Assembly: GCA_964498075.1 (NCBI GenBank)
Contig: CAZCGA010000002.1
Coordinates: 62,001-126,000, forward strand
From: CAZCGA01 sp964498075
GTDB taxonomy: Bacteria; Desulfobacterota; Binatia; HRBIN30
Length of the DNA stretch: 64,000 bases
Reading direction: 5' to 3'
The position numbers and the translations under genes were made by a program. Under the pieces are notes generated by a model. That model searched no databases. It was not told where the DNA came from and was given only the letters and a program-made list of their open reading frames with translations. Of the stretch, positions 33,231 to 44,100 are shown in pieces; the first letter of the stretch is position 1; each line of letters begins with the position of its first letter.

Positions 33231-34757
33231 ATGCAAGCGGTCAGCCAATCGCGAATCGAGATCAGCGACAACCTGGACCTCTTGTTGCGCGTGCTGCCGC
33301 CGCGGGTGCGCGCACAGATCGAGCGCCTGGAAGACCTCGTAGCCTTGCTCGAGGTCGTGCTCGATCTCGGGCGTCAGCCGGAAGCCCGCTTCCCCGCGCG
33401 CGCCGTGACGCTCAGCCCGGAGCCGATCGCGCGCGACGATCTCGACTACATGATCGGCCGCATCGGCACGTTCACCAAGGACAACCGCGCCGGCATCGAG
33501 CGCACGCTGCACCGCATCTCCGCCCTGCGCAACCGGCTCGGCGAGGTCATCGGCCTCACCTGCCGGGTCGGCCGCGCCGTGTACGGGACCGTCGAGATCG
33601 TGCGCGACGTCATCGAGTCGGGTCAGAGCGTGCTGCTCCTCGGACGGCCCGGCGTGGGTAAGACCACGCTGCTGCGCGAAGCGGCGCGCGTCCTGGCTGA
33701 TGATCTCGCCAAGCGAGTGATCATCGTCGACACGTCCAACGAGATCGCCGGTGACGGCGACATCGCCCATCCCGGCATCGGACGTGCCCGCCGCATGCAG
33801 GTGCCGTCGCCCGAGCGGCAGCACGCGGTGATGATCGAGGCGGTCGAGAACCACATGCCCGAGGTGATCGTCATCGACGAGATCGGCACCGAGGCCGAGG
33901 CGCTGGCGGCGCGGACCATTGCCGAGCGCGGCGTCCAGCTGATCGCGACGGCGCACGGCACGAGCCTGGACAACCTCATCGCCAACCCGACACTCGCCGA
34001 CCTCATCGGCGGCATTCAGGCGGTGACGCTCGGCGACGAGGAGGCGCGGCGACGACGCACCCAGAAGACGGTCCTCGAACGCAAGGCGCCACCGACGTTC
34101 GACGTGTTGATCGAGATCCACAACCAGGAGCGCTTCGCCGTCCATCGCGACGTCGCCCAGGTCGTCGACGCGGTGCTGCGCGGGCAGGGGGCGCATCCGC
34201 AGATCCGCGTGCGCCGGCCCGACGGCGGCGTCGATCTGGAGGAGCCGACCGTTCCGGTCATCCCGGGCGACGCCGTCGAGCCGCGGCCAGAACGCGACCG
34301 CCGCCCGCTGCGCATCTTCCCCTACGCCGTGAGCCGCGAGCGCTTGGATCGCGCCATCCGCGATCTCGGCGTCGACGCCACAGTGTGCAGTCACCCGCGC
34401 AACGCCGACGTCGTCGTAACCTTGAGGTCGCTGGCCAAGAAACGGCCGAAGAAGCTCCGCGAGCTGATGGTCGACGAGACGCAGGTGCATACCATCGGCA
34501 GCAACACACCTGGGAAGATCGCCGAGTTCCTACGCGAGCTGTTCGAGCTCCCCTCGGTCAACCGCGAGCAGGAGCAGGCATTGCGTCAGACCGAGGATGC
34601 CATTGCCAACGTCCTCACGCACCGTCGCCCCGTCATCCTCGAGCCGCAGAACGCGCACCTGCGGCGCTTGCAGCACCAGCTCGCCGAGACCTTCGGCGTG
34701 GCGTCGGAGAGCACCGGACGCGGTCCCCTGCGCCGCGTCGTCGTCCGGCCGCTGTAG
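33231..34757 (+). CDS. Ycf45/SpoIIIAA-like AAA ATPase with nucleic-acid-binding C-terminus
   Basis: 508 residues. The ATPase domain has Walker A GRPGVGKT at 138-145, NEIAGDGDIAHPGIGRARRM (a SpoIIIAA/Ycf45 signature) and Walker B EVIVIDEIG at 211-219. TAHGTSLDNLIANPTLADLIGG is also family-specific. The last 70 or so residues, with EQALRQTEDAIANVLTHRRP and a closing LRRVVVRPL, match the R3H nucleic-acid-binding region of Ycf45-type proteins. Cytoplasmic; function in bacteria is poorly known. Confidence 0.9.
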   Translation: MQAVSQSRIEISDNLDLLLRVLPPRVRAQIERLEDLVALLEVVLDLGRQPEARFPARAVTLSPEPIARDDLDYMIGRIGTFTKDNRAGIERTLHRISALRNRLGEVIGLTCRVGRAVYGTVEIVRDVIESGQSVLLLGRPGVGKTTLLREAARVLADDLAKRVIIVDTSNEIAGDGDIAHPGIGRARRMQVPSPERQHAVMIEAVENHMPEVIVIDEIGTEAEALAARTIAERGVQLIATAHGTSLDNLIANPTLADLIGGIQAVTLGDEEARRRRTQKTVLERKAPPTFDVLIEIHNQERFAVHRDVAQVVDAVLRGQGAHPQIRVRRPDGGVDLEEPTVPVIPGDAVEPRPERDRRPLRIFPYAVSRERLDRAIRDLGVDATVCSHPRNADVVVTLRSLAKKRPKKLRELMVDETQVHTIGSNTPGKIAEFLRELFELPSVNREQEQALRQTEDAIANVLTHRRPVILEPQNAHLRRLQHQLAETFGVASESTGRGPLRRVVVRPL

Positions 34758-34758
34758 G

Positions 34759-34818
34759 TCGTGCGCGTGTGCGTGTTCGTAAGGGAGATGATCCCTACGA
34801 GCACGCACACGCGCACGA
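34759..34818. terminator. Long inverted repeat between convergent genes
   Basis: The arms, about 27 bases each and GTGCGCGTGTGCGTG-rich, pair almost perfectly around a short AGATGAT loop. It follows the ATPase stop at once and ends 10 bases before the stop of the convergent thiolase, so it could end transcription from both sides. There is no T-run. A similar half arm lies near 24719-24740. Confidence 0.55.
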
Positions 34819-34828
34819 TTCACGGTTC

Positions 34829-36016
34829 TCAGTTGATGGCTTCGAACAAGCCCGCGGCGCCCATGCCGCCACCGATGCACATGGTGACGATGCCCCAGCG
34901 CTTCTTCTGGCGGCGCAGCTCGAGGAGCAGGGTTCCCGTCATGCGCGACCCGGTCATGCCGTACGGGTGGCCGATGGAGATGGCACCACCGTTGGGGTTG
35001 AGCTTCGCGGGGTCGATGCCGAGCCGGTCGCGGCAGTAAACCGCCTGCGAGGCGAACGCTTCGTTCAGCTCGACGATGTCGATGTCGTCGATCTTGAGGC
35101 CGTGCTGCTTCAGCAGCTTGGGCACCGCGAACACCGGCCCGATGCCCATCTCGTCGGGCTCGCAGGCGGCGAACACGCAGCCGCGAAAGAAGCCGAGCGG
35201 CTGGATGCCGAGCGCCTTGGCGCGATCGGCGGACATGATCAGCGTCGCCGAGGCGCCATCGGAAAACTGCGACGAGTTGCCGGCGGTCACGCTGCCGCCT
35301 TCCTTGAACGCGCCGGGCAGCTTCGCCAGGCCCTCCGCCGTCGTATCCGGACGGTTGCACTCGTCACGATCGACGGTCGCCTGCTTGGTGGATTTCTGCC
35401 CCGTCGCCTTGTCGGTCACCTCCATGGTGACGGTCATTGGCGCGATCTCATCATTGAACTTGCCCGATTTCTGCGCCGCGGCGGTGCGCTGCTGCGACGC
35501 CAGCGCGAGCTCGTCCTGCTTCTCGCGACTGACCTTGTAGCGATCCGCAACGATCTCGGCGGTGATGCCCATGGGAATGTAGATCTCCTTCTTATGATCC
35601 ATGAGCCAGGGGTTGAACAGGTTCTTCTTATTGAAGTCGTTCTGCATCATGGTGATCGATTCGAGGCCGCCGCCGATGACCGCTTGTGCGCCTTCGACTT
35701 GGATCATGTGCGCCGCCACCGCGACGGCGTTGAGGCCGGAGGAGCAGAATCGGCTCACCGTTGAGCCGGGCACCGTGATCGGCAAGCCGGCCATGACGGC
35801 GACGTTGCGGCCGACGTTGAAGCCCTGCGGCCCCTCCGGAAAGCCCGTCCCCATGACCACGTCCTCGATCTCCGCCGGATCGAGCTTGGGGACCTTCTTC
35901 AGGACGTCCTTGATGCAATGTGCGGCCATGTCGTCCGGCCGGGTGAGGTTGAACGAGCCCCGAAACGACTTGGCGAGTCCGGTCCGAGAACTGGCAACGA
36001 TGACAGCTTCACGCAT
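34829..36016 (-). CDS. Acetyl-CoA acetyltransferase (thiolase)
   Basis: 395 residues from the ATG at 36014-36016, preceded by AAGGAGAT. The nucleophile Cys91 sits in VSRFCSSGLNAV. NEAFA, SIGHPYGMTGSR and CIGGGMGAAG complete the active site, including the second catalytic Cys. It catalyses either beta-ketoacyl-CoA cleavage or acetoacetyl-CoA formation. All residues for activity are present, unlike the thiolase-like protein at 31345-32505. Confidence 0.96.
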   Translation of the reverse strand: MREAVIVASSRTGLAKSFRGSFNLTRPDDMAAHCIKDVLKKVPKLDPAEIEDVVMGTGFPEGPQGFNVGRNVAVMAGLPITVPGSTVSRFCSSGLNAVAVAAHMIQVEGAQAVIGGGLESITMMQNDFNKKNLFNPWLMDHKKEIYIPMGITAEIVADRYKVSREKQDELALASQQRTAAAQKSGKFNDEIAPMTVTMEVTDKATGQKSTKQATVDRDECNRPDTTAEGLAKLPGAFKEGGSVTAGNSSQFSDGASATLIMSADRAKALGIQPLGFFRGCVFAACEPDEMGIGPVFAVPKLLKQHGLKIDDIDIVELNEAFASQAVYCRDRLGIDPAKLNPNGGAISIGHPYGMTGSRMTGTLLLELRRQKKRWGIVTMCIGGGMGAAGLFEAIN

Positions 36017-36180
36017 GATCGATCTCCTTCGACGCTGGAATTGCCGGTACTGTTTCAGGAGTCCACGCCTGTTGCAAGTGCGCGCCTCGCCCCTCCGCGG
36101 GCCCATCCAGCCGTGCGCTTCCCGACGGGTCGTGGTAAGTGACGCACGCATGCGCAAACGCTCGCAGCGTCAGACGTGAC

Positions 36181-38039
36181 ATGTCCCGCGCCGCACACCT
36201 CTTTGCTGCGCTCTTCATTTCCCTTCTCGCCGTTGCGCCGGCGCGGGCCCGGCAGGTCAACGTCCCGCTGCAGCTCGACCACGAGCTGATCCGTCAGGCG
36301 CTGCTCACACAGATCTACACCTCGCCCAGCGGCAAGGCGGTGGTGTGGGACGACCGCAGCGGGTGCGCGTTCCTCAAGCTGCGCGAGCNNNNNNNNNNGA
36401 GCCGAGCGTGACCAGCAGCGGCGACCGCCTGCGCGTGGTGACGCGCGGCGAGGCTCGCGTCGGGACGCTGATCGGCAGCCAGTGCCTCGCACCCTTACAG
36501 TGGGATGGGTTCATCGAAGCATTCGAAACGCCCGAGCTATCGGGCGACCAACGCGTCCTGCAGTTTCGTGTCGTCGAGTCCAACGTCTTCGACAGCGAGT
36601 GGAAGAAAGGACTCGCCACCGGCAAGGTCTGGGATCTGGTGAAGCAGTACGTACACCCACGACTCGAAGCCCTGCGCATCGATCTCAGCTCCGCGCTGCA
36701 GGACCTGCGCGATCTGTTGCCGCTGATCGTAGCGCGCGGCGATGCCGAGCGGGTTGCGGCGATGCTCGACTCGGTTCACCTCAGAGACGCCGGCGCCAAC
36801 GAAACCGGCGTCCGGCTCATGCTGAGCTTTGCCGTGAGTGACGCAACGCCGGCAGCGGCGCCTGCACCGGAGCCGACGTTCACGGCCGAGGAGCTGCACC
36901 GTTGGGAGGACGCGTGGCAGCGCTGGGACGCCTTCGTCACCTTCGTGGTCAAGCAGCTCGGCCACGACGGGTCGGCGAAGGACCTCCGCCTCGCGTTGAC
37001 CGACGTCTTGATCGCAGCCCGCTTCGACATCCTGGAGGCGCTCGCCCCGTCGGCCCCAGGCGCACCCGACCCGACGCGCGCACTGTTTCTGTCGACGTGG
37101 GAGCGCTTGGCGCCGGTCGTCCGGCGCACGGCGTTGGCGATGCCCGGTGCAACCGGCCTGCGGTATATGAGCTTCATTGCGGCTGGAGACGCGCTGGCGG
37201 CCTTGGACCAGGCGGGACCCGACATCGGGCTCGACATCTCCGCCGACGGATTGCGCCGCCTTGCCCGCATCGTCGCGCCGCAGAGCACCGAGGATCCTCT
37301 CGCCTACAGCACAGACGTGGATCCGGAGTTGCGGCAGCTGTTCGGGTTGGGTCCGCCCTTGCCGCCGCCCGACCTGTCGGGGGCGGAGAACGATGAGGCG
37401 TGGTGGCGGCGGCTGTTCGCACCCCGCCGTGCTCTGGCAGTGGGAGACGTTCCGTCCTCGAAGTCGCTGGAGAACTGGGTCGCGGATCGTGAGCGCATCG
37501 AGACGTACCTGCAGGCAGTCCGCGAAGTCCTCGACGACGTCACCAAAAAGGCGCTGGCGGGTGGAGACCTCGAGGGACGCCACGGCGAGGTCTACCGGCG
37601 GCTGGTGCTGGCAACAGCGTGGCTGGAGAGCTGTTGGCGGCAGTTCGTGCGCGAGCGCAACAAGGTGACGTACATTAGGTCCCAGGTCGGCTCCACCGGC
37701 ATGATGCAGGTGAACGAGCACGTGTGGCGAGGCGTGTACGACCTGCGCGGGCTGCGCTGGGACATCCGCTACAACGGCCGCGCCGGCGCCGAGATCCTGC
37801 TGCACTACCTGGAGGACTACGCCGTCGCGCGCAACGAAGACCAGCACCCGGGCGGGCGCGACAACTTGGCGCGCGCCACCTACGCCGTTTACAACGGTGG
37901 GCCTGGGCAGCTCACCCGCTACCGCAAGCCCGACACCAAGAAGTCGTTGAAGCGTATCGACGCGCTGTTCTGGGAGAAGTACCAAGCCGTCAGCGCCGGC
38001 CGGGAAACCGACGTCACCCGCTGCATCGTGGGGGGGTGA
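36181..38039 (+). CDS. Secreted lytic transglycosylase (SLT domain), interrupted by an assembly gap
   Basis: The start ATG at 36181 gives a signal peptide (about residues 1-24, AAHLFAALFISLLAVAPARA). Ten Ns at 36389-36398 follow residue 69, and the frame on the two sides does not match, so the true gap length differs. The second part (from about 36400) has a middle helical region and a C-terminal SLT domain: TAWLESCWRQF with the likely catalytic Glu, QVGSTGMMQVNEHVW, and YAVYNGGPGQLTRYR. The enzyme should cleave peptidoglycan in the periplasm. Total length is about 620 residues. Confidence 0.85.
36389..36398. other. Assembly gap (ten Ns)
   Basis: A fixed run of ten Ns joins two contigs inside the transglycosylase gene. 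The frame difference shows that its length is nominal. Confidence 0.98.
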
Positions 38040-38043
38040 GGGA

Positions 38044-38067
38044 GATCAGTGATCACTGGTCACTGAC
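38044..38067. repeat. Short-period repeat at a gene end
   Basis: GATCAGT/GATCACT/GGTCACT units of 7-8 bases. They overlap the 3' end and stop of the ABC1 kinase gene. Confidence 0.5.
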
Positions 38068-39387
38068 TTCTTCAATGCATCGCTTGAACTCACGGTGCCA
38101 GTTGGTGACCGTGCCGAGCTGTTTCAGGTAGGCGTCTAGTCCCATGAGGGCGCGCGCCAGGAACACACGATGCCCGGGGTCGTTGAAGAAACGGTTCTCC
38201 AGCCCGATGCCGGCGATCTGCATCCCTTTGTCGACGGTGTTGTAGTCGCGCGGGTTGTAGGGGCGGTCTTCGAGGACCGGCTCGAAGATCAGCTCCATGA
38301 TGCGCACCATGGGCTCGGGATTGTCGCCCCGATTCAGGTAGCCGAGGCGGATGAAGCAACCCGACATCGTCTTCACGTCGCGGGCGAGGATCGCCTTGGC
38401 CAACTGGTGGTAGGCCTTGCGAATCGGCTCTGGAAAGATGCGGATCGAACCGAAGTCAAGCATCGCCAGCTTCGGATGGAACGTGATCAGGTAGTTGCCG
38501 GGGTGCGGATCGGTGTGGAGTACCCCGTACTCGAAGACCTGCCGCCACACGACACGGAAGTACTTCAGCGCCACCCAGTCCTTCAGCTGCTGATCGACAC
38601 CCGGCCCGAGGATATCGTTGAAGGGGTAGCCCTCGACGAGTCCCATCGTCAGCACGCGTCGCGAGGACAGGTCGGGGTACACGTCGGGGATGATCACTTC
38701 GTCGTCATCGCGGAACATCTTCTGGAACAGCGCGATGTTCTTAGCCTCGTTGACGTAGTCGAGCTCTTCGTGCAGCCGTTCTTCGAGCTCCTGGTACACC
38801 TCGGACCGGTCGATCTTCTGACGCATCACGTCCCGCCCGATCAGCGTGAACGTCTGCAGCAGCGCCTTGATGTTCTGCAGATCCTGGTTGACCGTCTCTT
38901 CGACGCCGGGGTACTGCACCTTCACCACCACGTCCTCGCCGGTTTTCAGCCGAGCCTTGTGCACCTGTCCGAGCGACGCGGCGGCAAACGCTTCCGACTC
39001 GAACAACGCAAACAGCTGCTCCGGCGGCCGACCCAGCTCGCGCGTCACCTGCTTGCGGATCAACGCGTAGTCCATCGGCGGCACCGACGACTGCACCACC
39101 GAGAGCACCTGCAGCGCTTCGGCCGGCAGCATGTCGTCGCGCATCGACAGCATCTGCACCAGCTTCATGAAGGCGCCGCGCAGCTCCTTCGAGCGCTCGA
39201 CGATCTTGATGGCGTTCTTGATGTGTGTATCGAGCAACCCCTGTTGACGCTGATCCGCATTGCGAAACGGCCAGCGCAGCGCTTGCCAGACGTAGCTGGA
39301 GCCGACGGAGGTAGCCAGCTCGCCGACCTTCAGCACGCGCTTGGCACGTCCGCGGGTGATGCTGCTCTTCGATTTTGCCGCCGCCAT
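38053..39387 (-). CDS. ABC1/AarF/UbiB-family atypical kinase
   Basis: 444 residues. The family core is complete: MPPMDYALIRKQVTRELG, the Ala-rich nucleotide loop AFAAASLGQVHKA, VVVKVQYPG with the lysine, LHEELDYVNEAKN, HTDPHPGNYL as the catalytic loop and LDFGSI as the metal-binding motif. These proteins support isoprenoid-quinone biosynthesis or lipid homeostasis at the membrane. No strong C-terminal transmembrane pair is visible. The last residues come from a short repeat. Confidence 0.93.
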   Translation of the reverse strand: MAAAKSKSSITRGRAKRVLKVGELATSVGSSYVWQALRWPFRNADQRQQGLLDTHIKNAIKIVERSKELRGAFMKLVQMLSMRDDMLPAEALQVLSVVQSSVPPMDYALIRKQVTRELGRPPEQLFALFESEAFAAASLGQVHKARLKTGEDVVVKVQYPGVEETVNQDLQNIKALLQTFTLIGRDVMRQKIDRSEVYQELEERLHEELDYVNEAKNIALFQKMFRDDDEVIIPDVYPDLSSRRVLTMGLVEGYPFNDILGPGVDQQLKDWVALKYFRVVWRQVFEYGVLHTDPHPGNYLITFHPKLAMLDFGSIRIFPEPIRKAYHQLAKAILARDVKTMSGCFIRLGYLNRGDNPEPMVRIMELIFEPVLEDRPYNPRDYNTVDKGMQIAGIGLENRFFNDPGHRVFLARALMGLDAYLKQLGTVTNWHREFKRCIEEVSDQ

Positions 39388-39455
39388 GTCGCAGGAGATC
39401 TTAGATTCCAGCCCTCAGCTTGTCGATCGCAACGTTGGGCCACACGTCACCCCAT

Positions 39456-39506
39456 TCTGTCGTCTTGTCTGTCGTCTGTTGTCTCTCTGTCTGTCGTCTC
39501 TCTCTC
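39456..39506. repeat. GTCTGT-type microsatellite
   Basis: Degenerate units such as TGTCGTCT, TGTCTGTC and GTTGTCTC in the gap between the ABC1 kinase and glmU genes. A similar tract lies at 44984-45073. Confidence 0.55.
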
Positions 39507-39553
39507 ATCTCCGATGCGGGGCACGTCTCCGCTCGGCGCGAAGCGACGAACCG

Positions 39554-41092
39554 TTACCGACGCGGCGCCTGCTTCTTCGCGCCCACGGCGCGGCGCCGTG
39601 GTGCGCGTCGGGAGCGCTTGCGCGCCGCCGCCTTCTTCGCGGCAGCCGTGGGCTTCTTCGTCAGTCTGCGAGTCCTGAGCTCTGAGCCGCGAGTGTGCGG
39701 AGATCCAGCCTCGCGCGCCCGCCGCACGGCCACCCAGCCGGCGCGATGGCGCTGGTCCTTCGAGTTGAAGACCAGGGCACCCGCCGGCACGTCCTTGCGC
39801 ACCGTCGTGCCGGTGGCGACGTAAGCATCGTCACCGACGCGGAGCGGAGCGATGAGCTGCGAATCGCTGCCGATCTGCACACGGTGGCCGATGATCGTAC
39901 GACTTTTTCGGAAGCCGTCGTAGTTGCACGTGATCGTACCGGCGCCGATATTGGCGTCCTCGCCGATCTCCGTGTCGCCGAGGTAGGCGTGATGCATCGC
40001 CTTGGTCCCCGCTCCTACCACCGCGTTCTTCGTCTCGACGAAGTCGCCGATGTGCACGCGCGCGGCGAGGCGCGTACCGGGGCGCAGCTGCGCGAAGGGC
40101 CCGACCTGCACGTCGTCCCCAATCGTAGCTTCGGTGATCACCACTCCGAACTTGATGTGGACGCCGTTGCCGATGGTCGTCGCGGTGATCAGTGCGGTGC
40201 CGTCGAGCCGGCACCCTTCGCCGATGCGTGTCGCACCGCGCAGGATCACGTTCGGACCGATGATCGTGTCGCGGCCGATCACCACATCGGGACCGATGTA
40301 CGTCGTGGCGGGATCTTCCAACGTAACGCCCGCCGCCATCCACTTGTTGTTGAGCTCGTCTCGCAAGGTTTTCTCCCGTTCAGCCAGATCGGCGCGTGAG
40401 CTGATCTGTGCTCCTTCGCCCAGCGTAGCGGGCGCGTCGGCAATGCGTGCCCCCTGCGCGCGCGCCAGGGCGATGATGTCCGTCAGGTACAGCTCGGACT
40501 GCGCGTTGGCCGGTGTCAAATGCTCCAGGGTCGGGAAGAGAAACTCGGAGTCCGCGCAGTAGACGCCCACGTTGATTTCACGGATGGCGCGCTCGGCGTC
40601 GGTGGCGTCGGGCTCTTCGACGATCCGGTCCACCCGTCCCTCGGCATCGCGCACGATCCTGCCGAAGCCACTGGGGTCGCTGATCGTCTCGGTCAGCAGC
40701 GATACCGACGCCCCCGCCGCCTGATGCGCGGCGATCAGGCGCCGAAAGGTTTCGGGCCGCAGAAACGGGAGATCTCCGTAGATGAGCAGCAGGTCGCCGG
40801 TGAAGTCGTACAGTGCGGCGCGTCCCACCAGCGTGGCATGCCCTGTTCCCTTCTGCTCCGTCTGCACGGCGAAACGGACACCGTACGCAACGCAAGCTTG
40901 CTCCACTTCCTCTGCCTGATAGCCGACGACCACCACGATCGGATCGACGCCGATGCTGCGTAGCGCGGCCAGTGGATAAGAGATCAACGGGCGGCCGCCC
41001 AACTCGTGCAACACCTTGGCGCGCGCCGAGCCCATGCGCGTGCCGAGGCCGGCCGCCAGGACGATTGCTCCGACTGGTCGCTGCGTATTCAA
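39554..41092 (-). CDS. glmU: Bifunctional GlmU (GlcN-1-P acetyltransferase / UDP-GlcNAc pyrophosphorylase)
   Basis: 512 residues. The uridylyltransferase domain (1-230) opens with LAAGLGTRMGSARAKVL near 12-28 and has GTGHATL and GDLPFL. The left-handed beta-helix (about 250-450) carries the acetyltransferase site with KFGVVITEATIGD, VHIGDFVETKNAVVG and NIGAGTITCNYDGF. It makes UDP-GlcNAc for peptidoglycan and LPS. A Lys/Arg/Ala tail (residues 470-512, RLTKKPTAAAKKAAARKRS and similar) extends beyond the usual ending near VFNSKDQRHRAGWVA. The tail resembles a histone-H1-like basic region. Confidence 0.95.
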   Translation of the reverse strand: MNTQRPVGAIVLAAGLGTRMGSARAKVLHELGGRPLISYPLAALRSIGVDPIVVVVGYQAEEVEQACVAYGVRFAVQTEQKGTGHATLVGRAALYDFTGDLLLIYGDLPFLRPETFRRLIAAHQAAGASVSLLTETISDPSGFGRIVRDAEGRVDRIVEEPDATDAERAIREINVGVYCADSEFLFPTLEHLTPANAQSELYLTDIIALARAQGARIADAPATLGEGAQISSRADLAEREKTLRDELNNKWMAAGVTLEDPATTYIGPDVVIGRDTIIGPNVILRGATRIGEGCRLDGTALITATTIGNGVHIKFGVVITEATIGDDVQVGPFAQLRPGTRLAARVHIGDFVETKNAVVGAGTKAMHHAYLGDTEIGEDANIGAGTITCNYDGFRKSRTIIGHRVQIGSDSQLIAPLRVGDDAYVATGTTVRKDVPAGALVFNSKDQRHRAGWVAVRRAREAGSPHTRGSELRTRRLTKKPTAAAKKAAARKRSRRAPRRRAVGAKKQAPRR

Positions 41093-41125
41093 CGTTTCGA
41101 ATGTATATGCGCGCGCCCGCCGCGG

Positions 41126-44100
41126 TCAACGCTCGACGGCGACCGCGGCGCTGGCCCCGAACGGCGGCGTCACTGTCGGCGTCGGCGGGATGACATTGGT
41201 CACGGTCACCGAGCCGTCAATGCAGGCCCCCTCGACGTCGGTGCCGTCGACCCACGTCACCAACAGCTCGGTGCACTGCAGCGCATAGACGCCCGCGGGC
41301 GTATCGGGAGCGATGTTGATCGCACAGGTGTAGAGCCGCCCACTGGGAATCGGGGCCACGTTGACGAACGAAGTGACGTCCGCATCCAAGACATCGACAT
41401 CGAGGACGAAGAAGGTCGTATCACGCTTGTTGATGCCCGGGTTCACGACGCAGTCGAACTCGTCGCCGGTCTTCGGAATTGCCGTGCGCTGATCAAAATG
41501 GAGGAGGTGAGAGACGTCACTGATGGCCTGGCCGCGCGCGTCGAGCGTCACGTCGATGCTGACACGCTGTCCTGGCGCACCGCTCACCGATCCGATCCGC
41601 ACCACGGGGGCGGTCGGGCCCACGGTTCGCGTCGGCGTCGGAGTTGGCGTCGGCACCTTTGGTGTGTTGGTCGGCAGCGAGGAGCCGCTTCGGATGTTGA
41701 GTACGAAGTTCCCATTCGCCACGCCGAACCCGTCCACCACAATGACGATATGCTGCCCCGCAGCGAGCTGGAGGAGGACCTGCGATTGCCGGCTCCCGAA
41801 GGCGATGTCGTCGTTGCAGGCCAGCTCGTTCCCGCCGCAGCTGTCGCGCACGTAGAGAACGGTATCGAATGACGACCCGCTGGTGTCGATGGAATAGGGT
41901 CCGGTCTGCGGCGCCGTATAGGCGAAGCTGAAGTCGGCGGCCTGGCCTCCGCCGCCACCGCAGCTCGCCCCGCCGAGCGAGCTGGGGCGGCCGAACGTCG
42001 ACAGCGTTGTGAGCGAGATGTTGGGAGGGCTGCCCAAATCCGAGATCGGGCACTGGGGCAATGGCGTCGGTGTCCCCGGTAGGCCGTTGAGCGTGAACCC
42101 GCCGGGGAGCAGGCGGGTATTGTTGGCTTCGTTGCTCTCGGTCAGCTGCCCGAGCGCGTCGGCGATCACCCCCAATGAATAGCCGCCGGTCGCCAAGCTG
42201 GGCACGAAGATCGTGCCGTTGCACAGAACCGTGGCGCCCGCCCCCAGCGCCGGATAGCTGCAGCTGGCCAACACGACATCTCCGGCGCTGAGATCGGTAT
42301 CGCGGGACAGCACGAAGGAGACCTGGAAGGCACCGGCGCTGCGGGTCGCTTGGTTGGTGACCGTGGCAGACACTGTGATCTGGGTACCGATCGTAGCGAC
42401 TGACGGTGCCGTCAGGCTCGTAACCACCAGGTCCGCCAGCCCGCCCGCTGCTGGCGTGGGCGTTGGCGTGGGCGTCGGTGTAGCCAGGATCCGAGCGACG
42501 TCGAGCCGGAAGGCGCCGCTCCCCCCGGGCGAGCCGTCGACGACGATCGCGATTCGTTGGCCACCGTGCAGCGAGACGACAACCGTGCGAGCGAGGACAG
42601 GGACAATGACGATTCCGCCGGCGGCACCGGATGGAACCTCGCCGAATTCGATCAGTGAAACCGAAACAGAGCCATCGCATCCCAGCTGCGCACCGCCACA
42701 ACCGCCGTCGCGCACGTAGAGGATGGGATCGAAGAAGTCCAGTCCTTCCACAGTGATCTGGTACGTGCCGTTGGAGGAGGCGGTGTAGGCGAACGTCGCT
42801 TCCGGCGCCGCGCCGCCGCCGTCACCGCACGTCGCATCACTCAGGATGTTCGCCTTGCCCACGGTCGAGCCATTCCTTGAGACCGACGGCGCGTTTCCGA
42901 GATCGATCTCTGGACATTGGACGGATTGCGGGGTTGGAGTCGGCGTGGGGAAGGATGAGCACGCCGCCAGCAACGGGATGTTGCACGTCACCAGCGACCG
43001 GTCGATTGACGGCACTCCGGGATCGAAGTCGAAGTTGACGCTTCCATCCTGCACGAACGTGATCCGCGGAGCGAAGATGTTCTTGGAAGTCGATCGTCCG
43101 CCGAGCACGATGTTGTTCCCCGCACATCCCAGGGCGTTCTTGCCGTTGCGGTCGACGCTGAAGCCGGCTGCCTCGCCCGCGAAGCGCGCGGCCAACGGCA
43201 CATCGTAGGCGAAAACAACGGTGCTGCCATTCTGCCCGCCGGCGAAAGCCGACATCCCGTTGGGAAGCAAGAAGCCGTCGGCCGGATCGGCGCCGCATTG
43301 GCCGGCGCGCGTGCTCGGTCCCGAACCGCCGAACCGGTAGGTGGAACGACCGCTGAAGCCGCTACAGAAACTTCCGCTGCTGACACTCAGCTGATCGACC
43401 ACACTCGCCGCGGGAACATCTGCCGGCGCGCCGATCGCGGTCCCGTCGCTGATGGTGAAGGTCGTGCAGCGCTCGGCAACCTGGCAGACGCAATCGCTGG
43501 AGCAGCCGGGCCCGAAGCACAGGCGACCGGCGCCGCCCGTGCCGTTCGGATTGAAACACGGTGGGCCGGCGTCGGCGATGCGTGCCGATTTGAACACCGA
43601 CCCGAGCGACAGCGCCTGCCCGGCCCCCGCCGCGGCCACCGCCGCGGACCCACCGCCCAGCGGCGTCTCGGCACACGCCCCACCCTCCCCCAGCGTCCCG
43701 ACCAAGGTGGTCACCCGAATATCCTCGCCGCCGGTGTCGGGCTCGCCGCCGACGTTCTGCAACACCTGATAGATCTGACCGTCGGCGGCGCGGAAGAGCA
43801 ACTGCTGCAAGCCCAAGCCGGCGGTCGCGTTCGCCGCCTCGCCCTCTGCGCGTGCGCCCAGCAGGTCCCCGTCGTCCGACGCCGCCGTACCACCACCGGT
43901 CGGCGGCGCCAGCGGCTGGCCCACCTCAAACTCTCCCGCTGACGGGCAAGCCGCGTTCGCCCGGAAGCGAATCGCCTGGGTGGTCGTGAATTGCAGATCG
44001 CCGAGACAATCCACGTTCATCGCGCCGTTGAGCGTCACCACGACGCTACCGTCCGACTGCGGCTCCGTGGTCAACCGGAAGTCGGTGAACGTTTGCGTGA

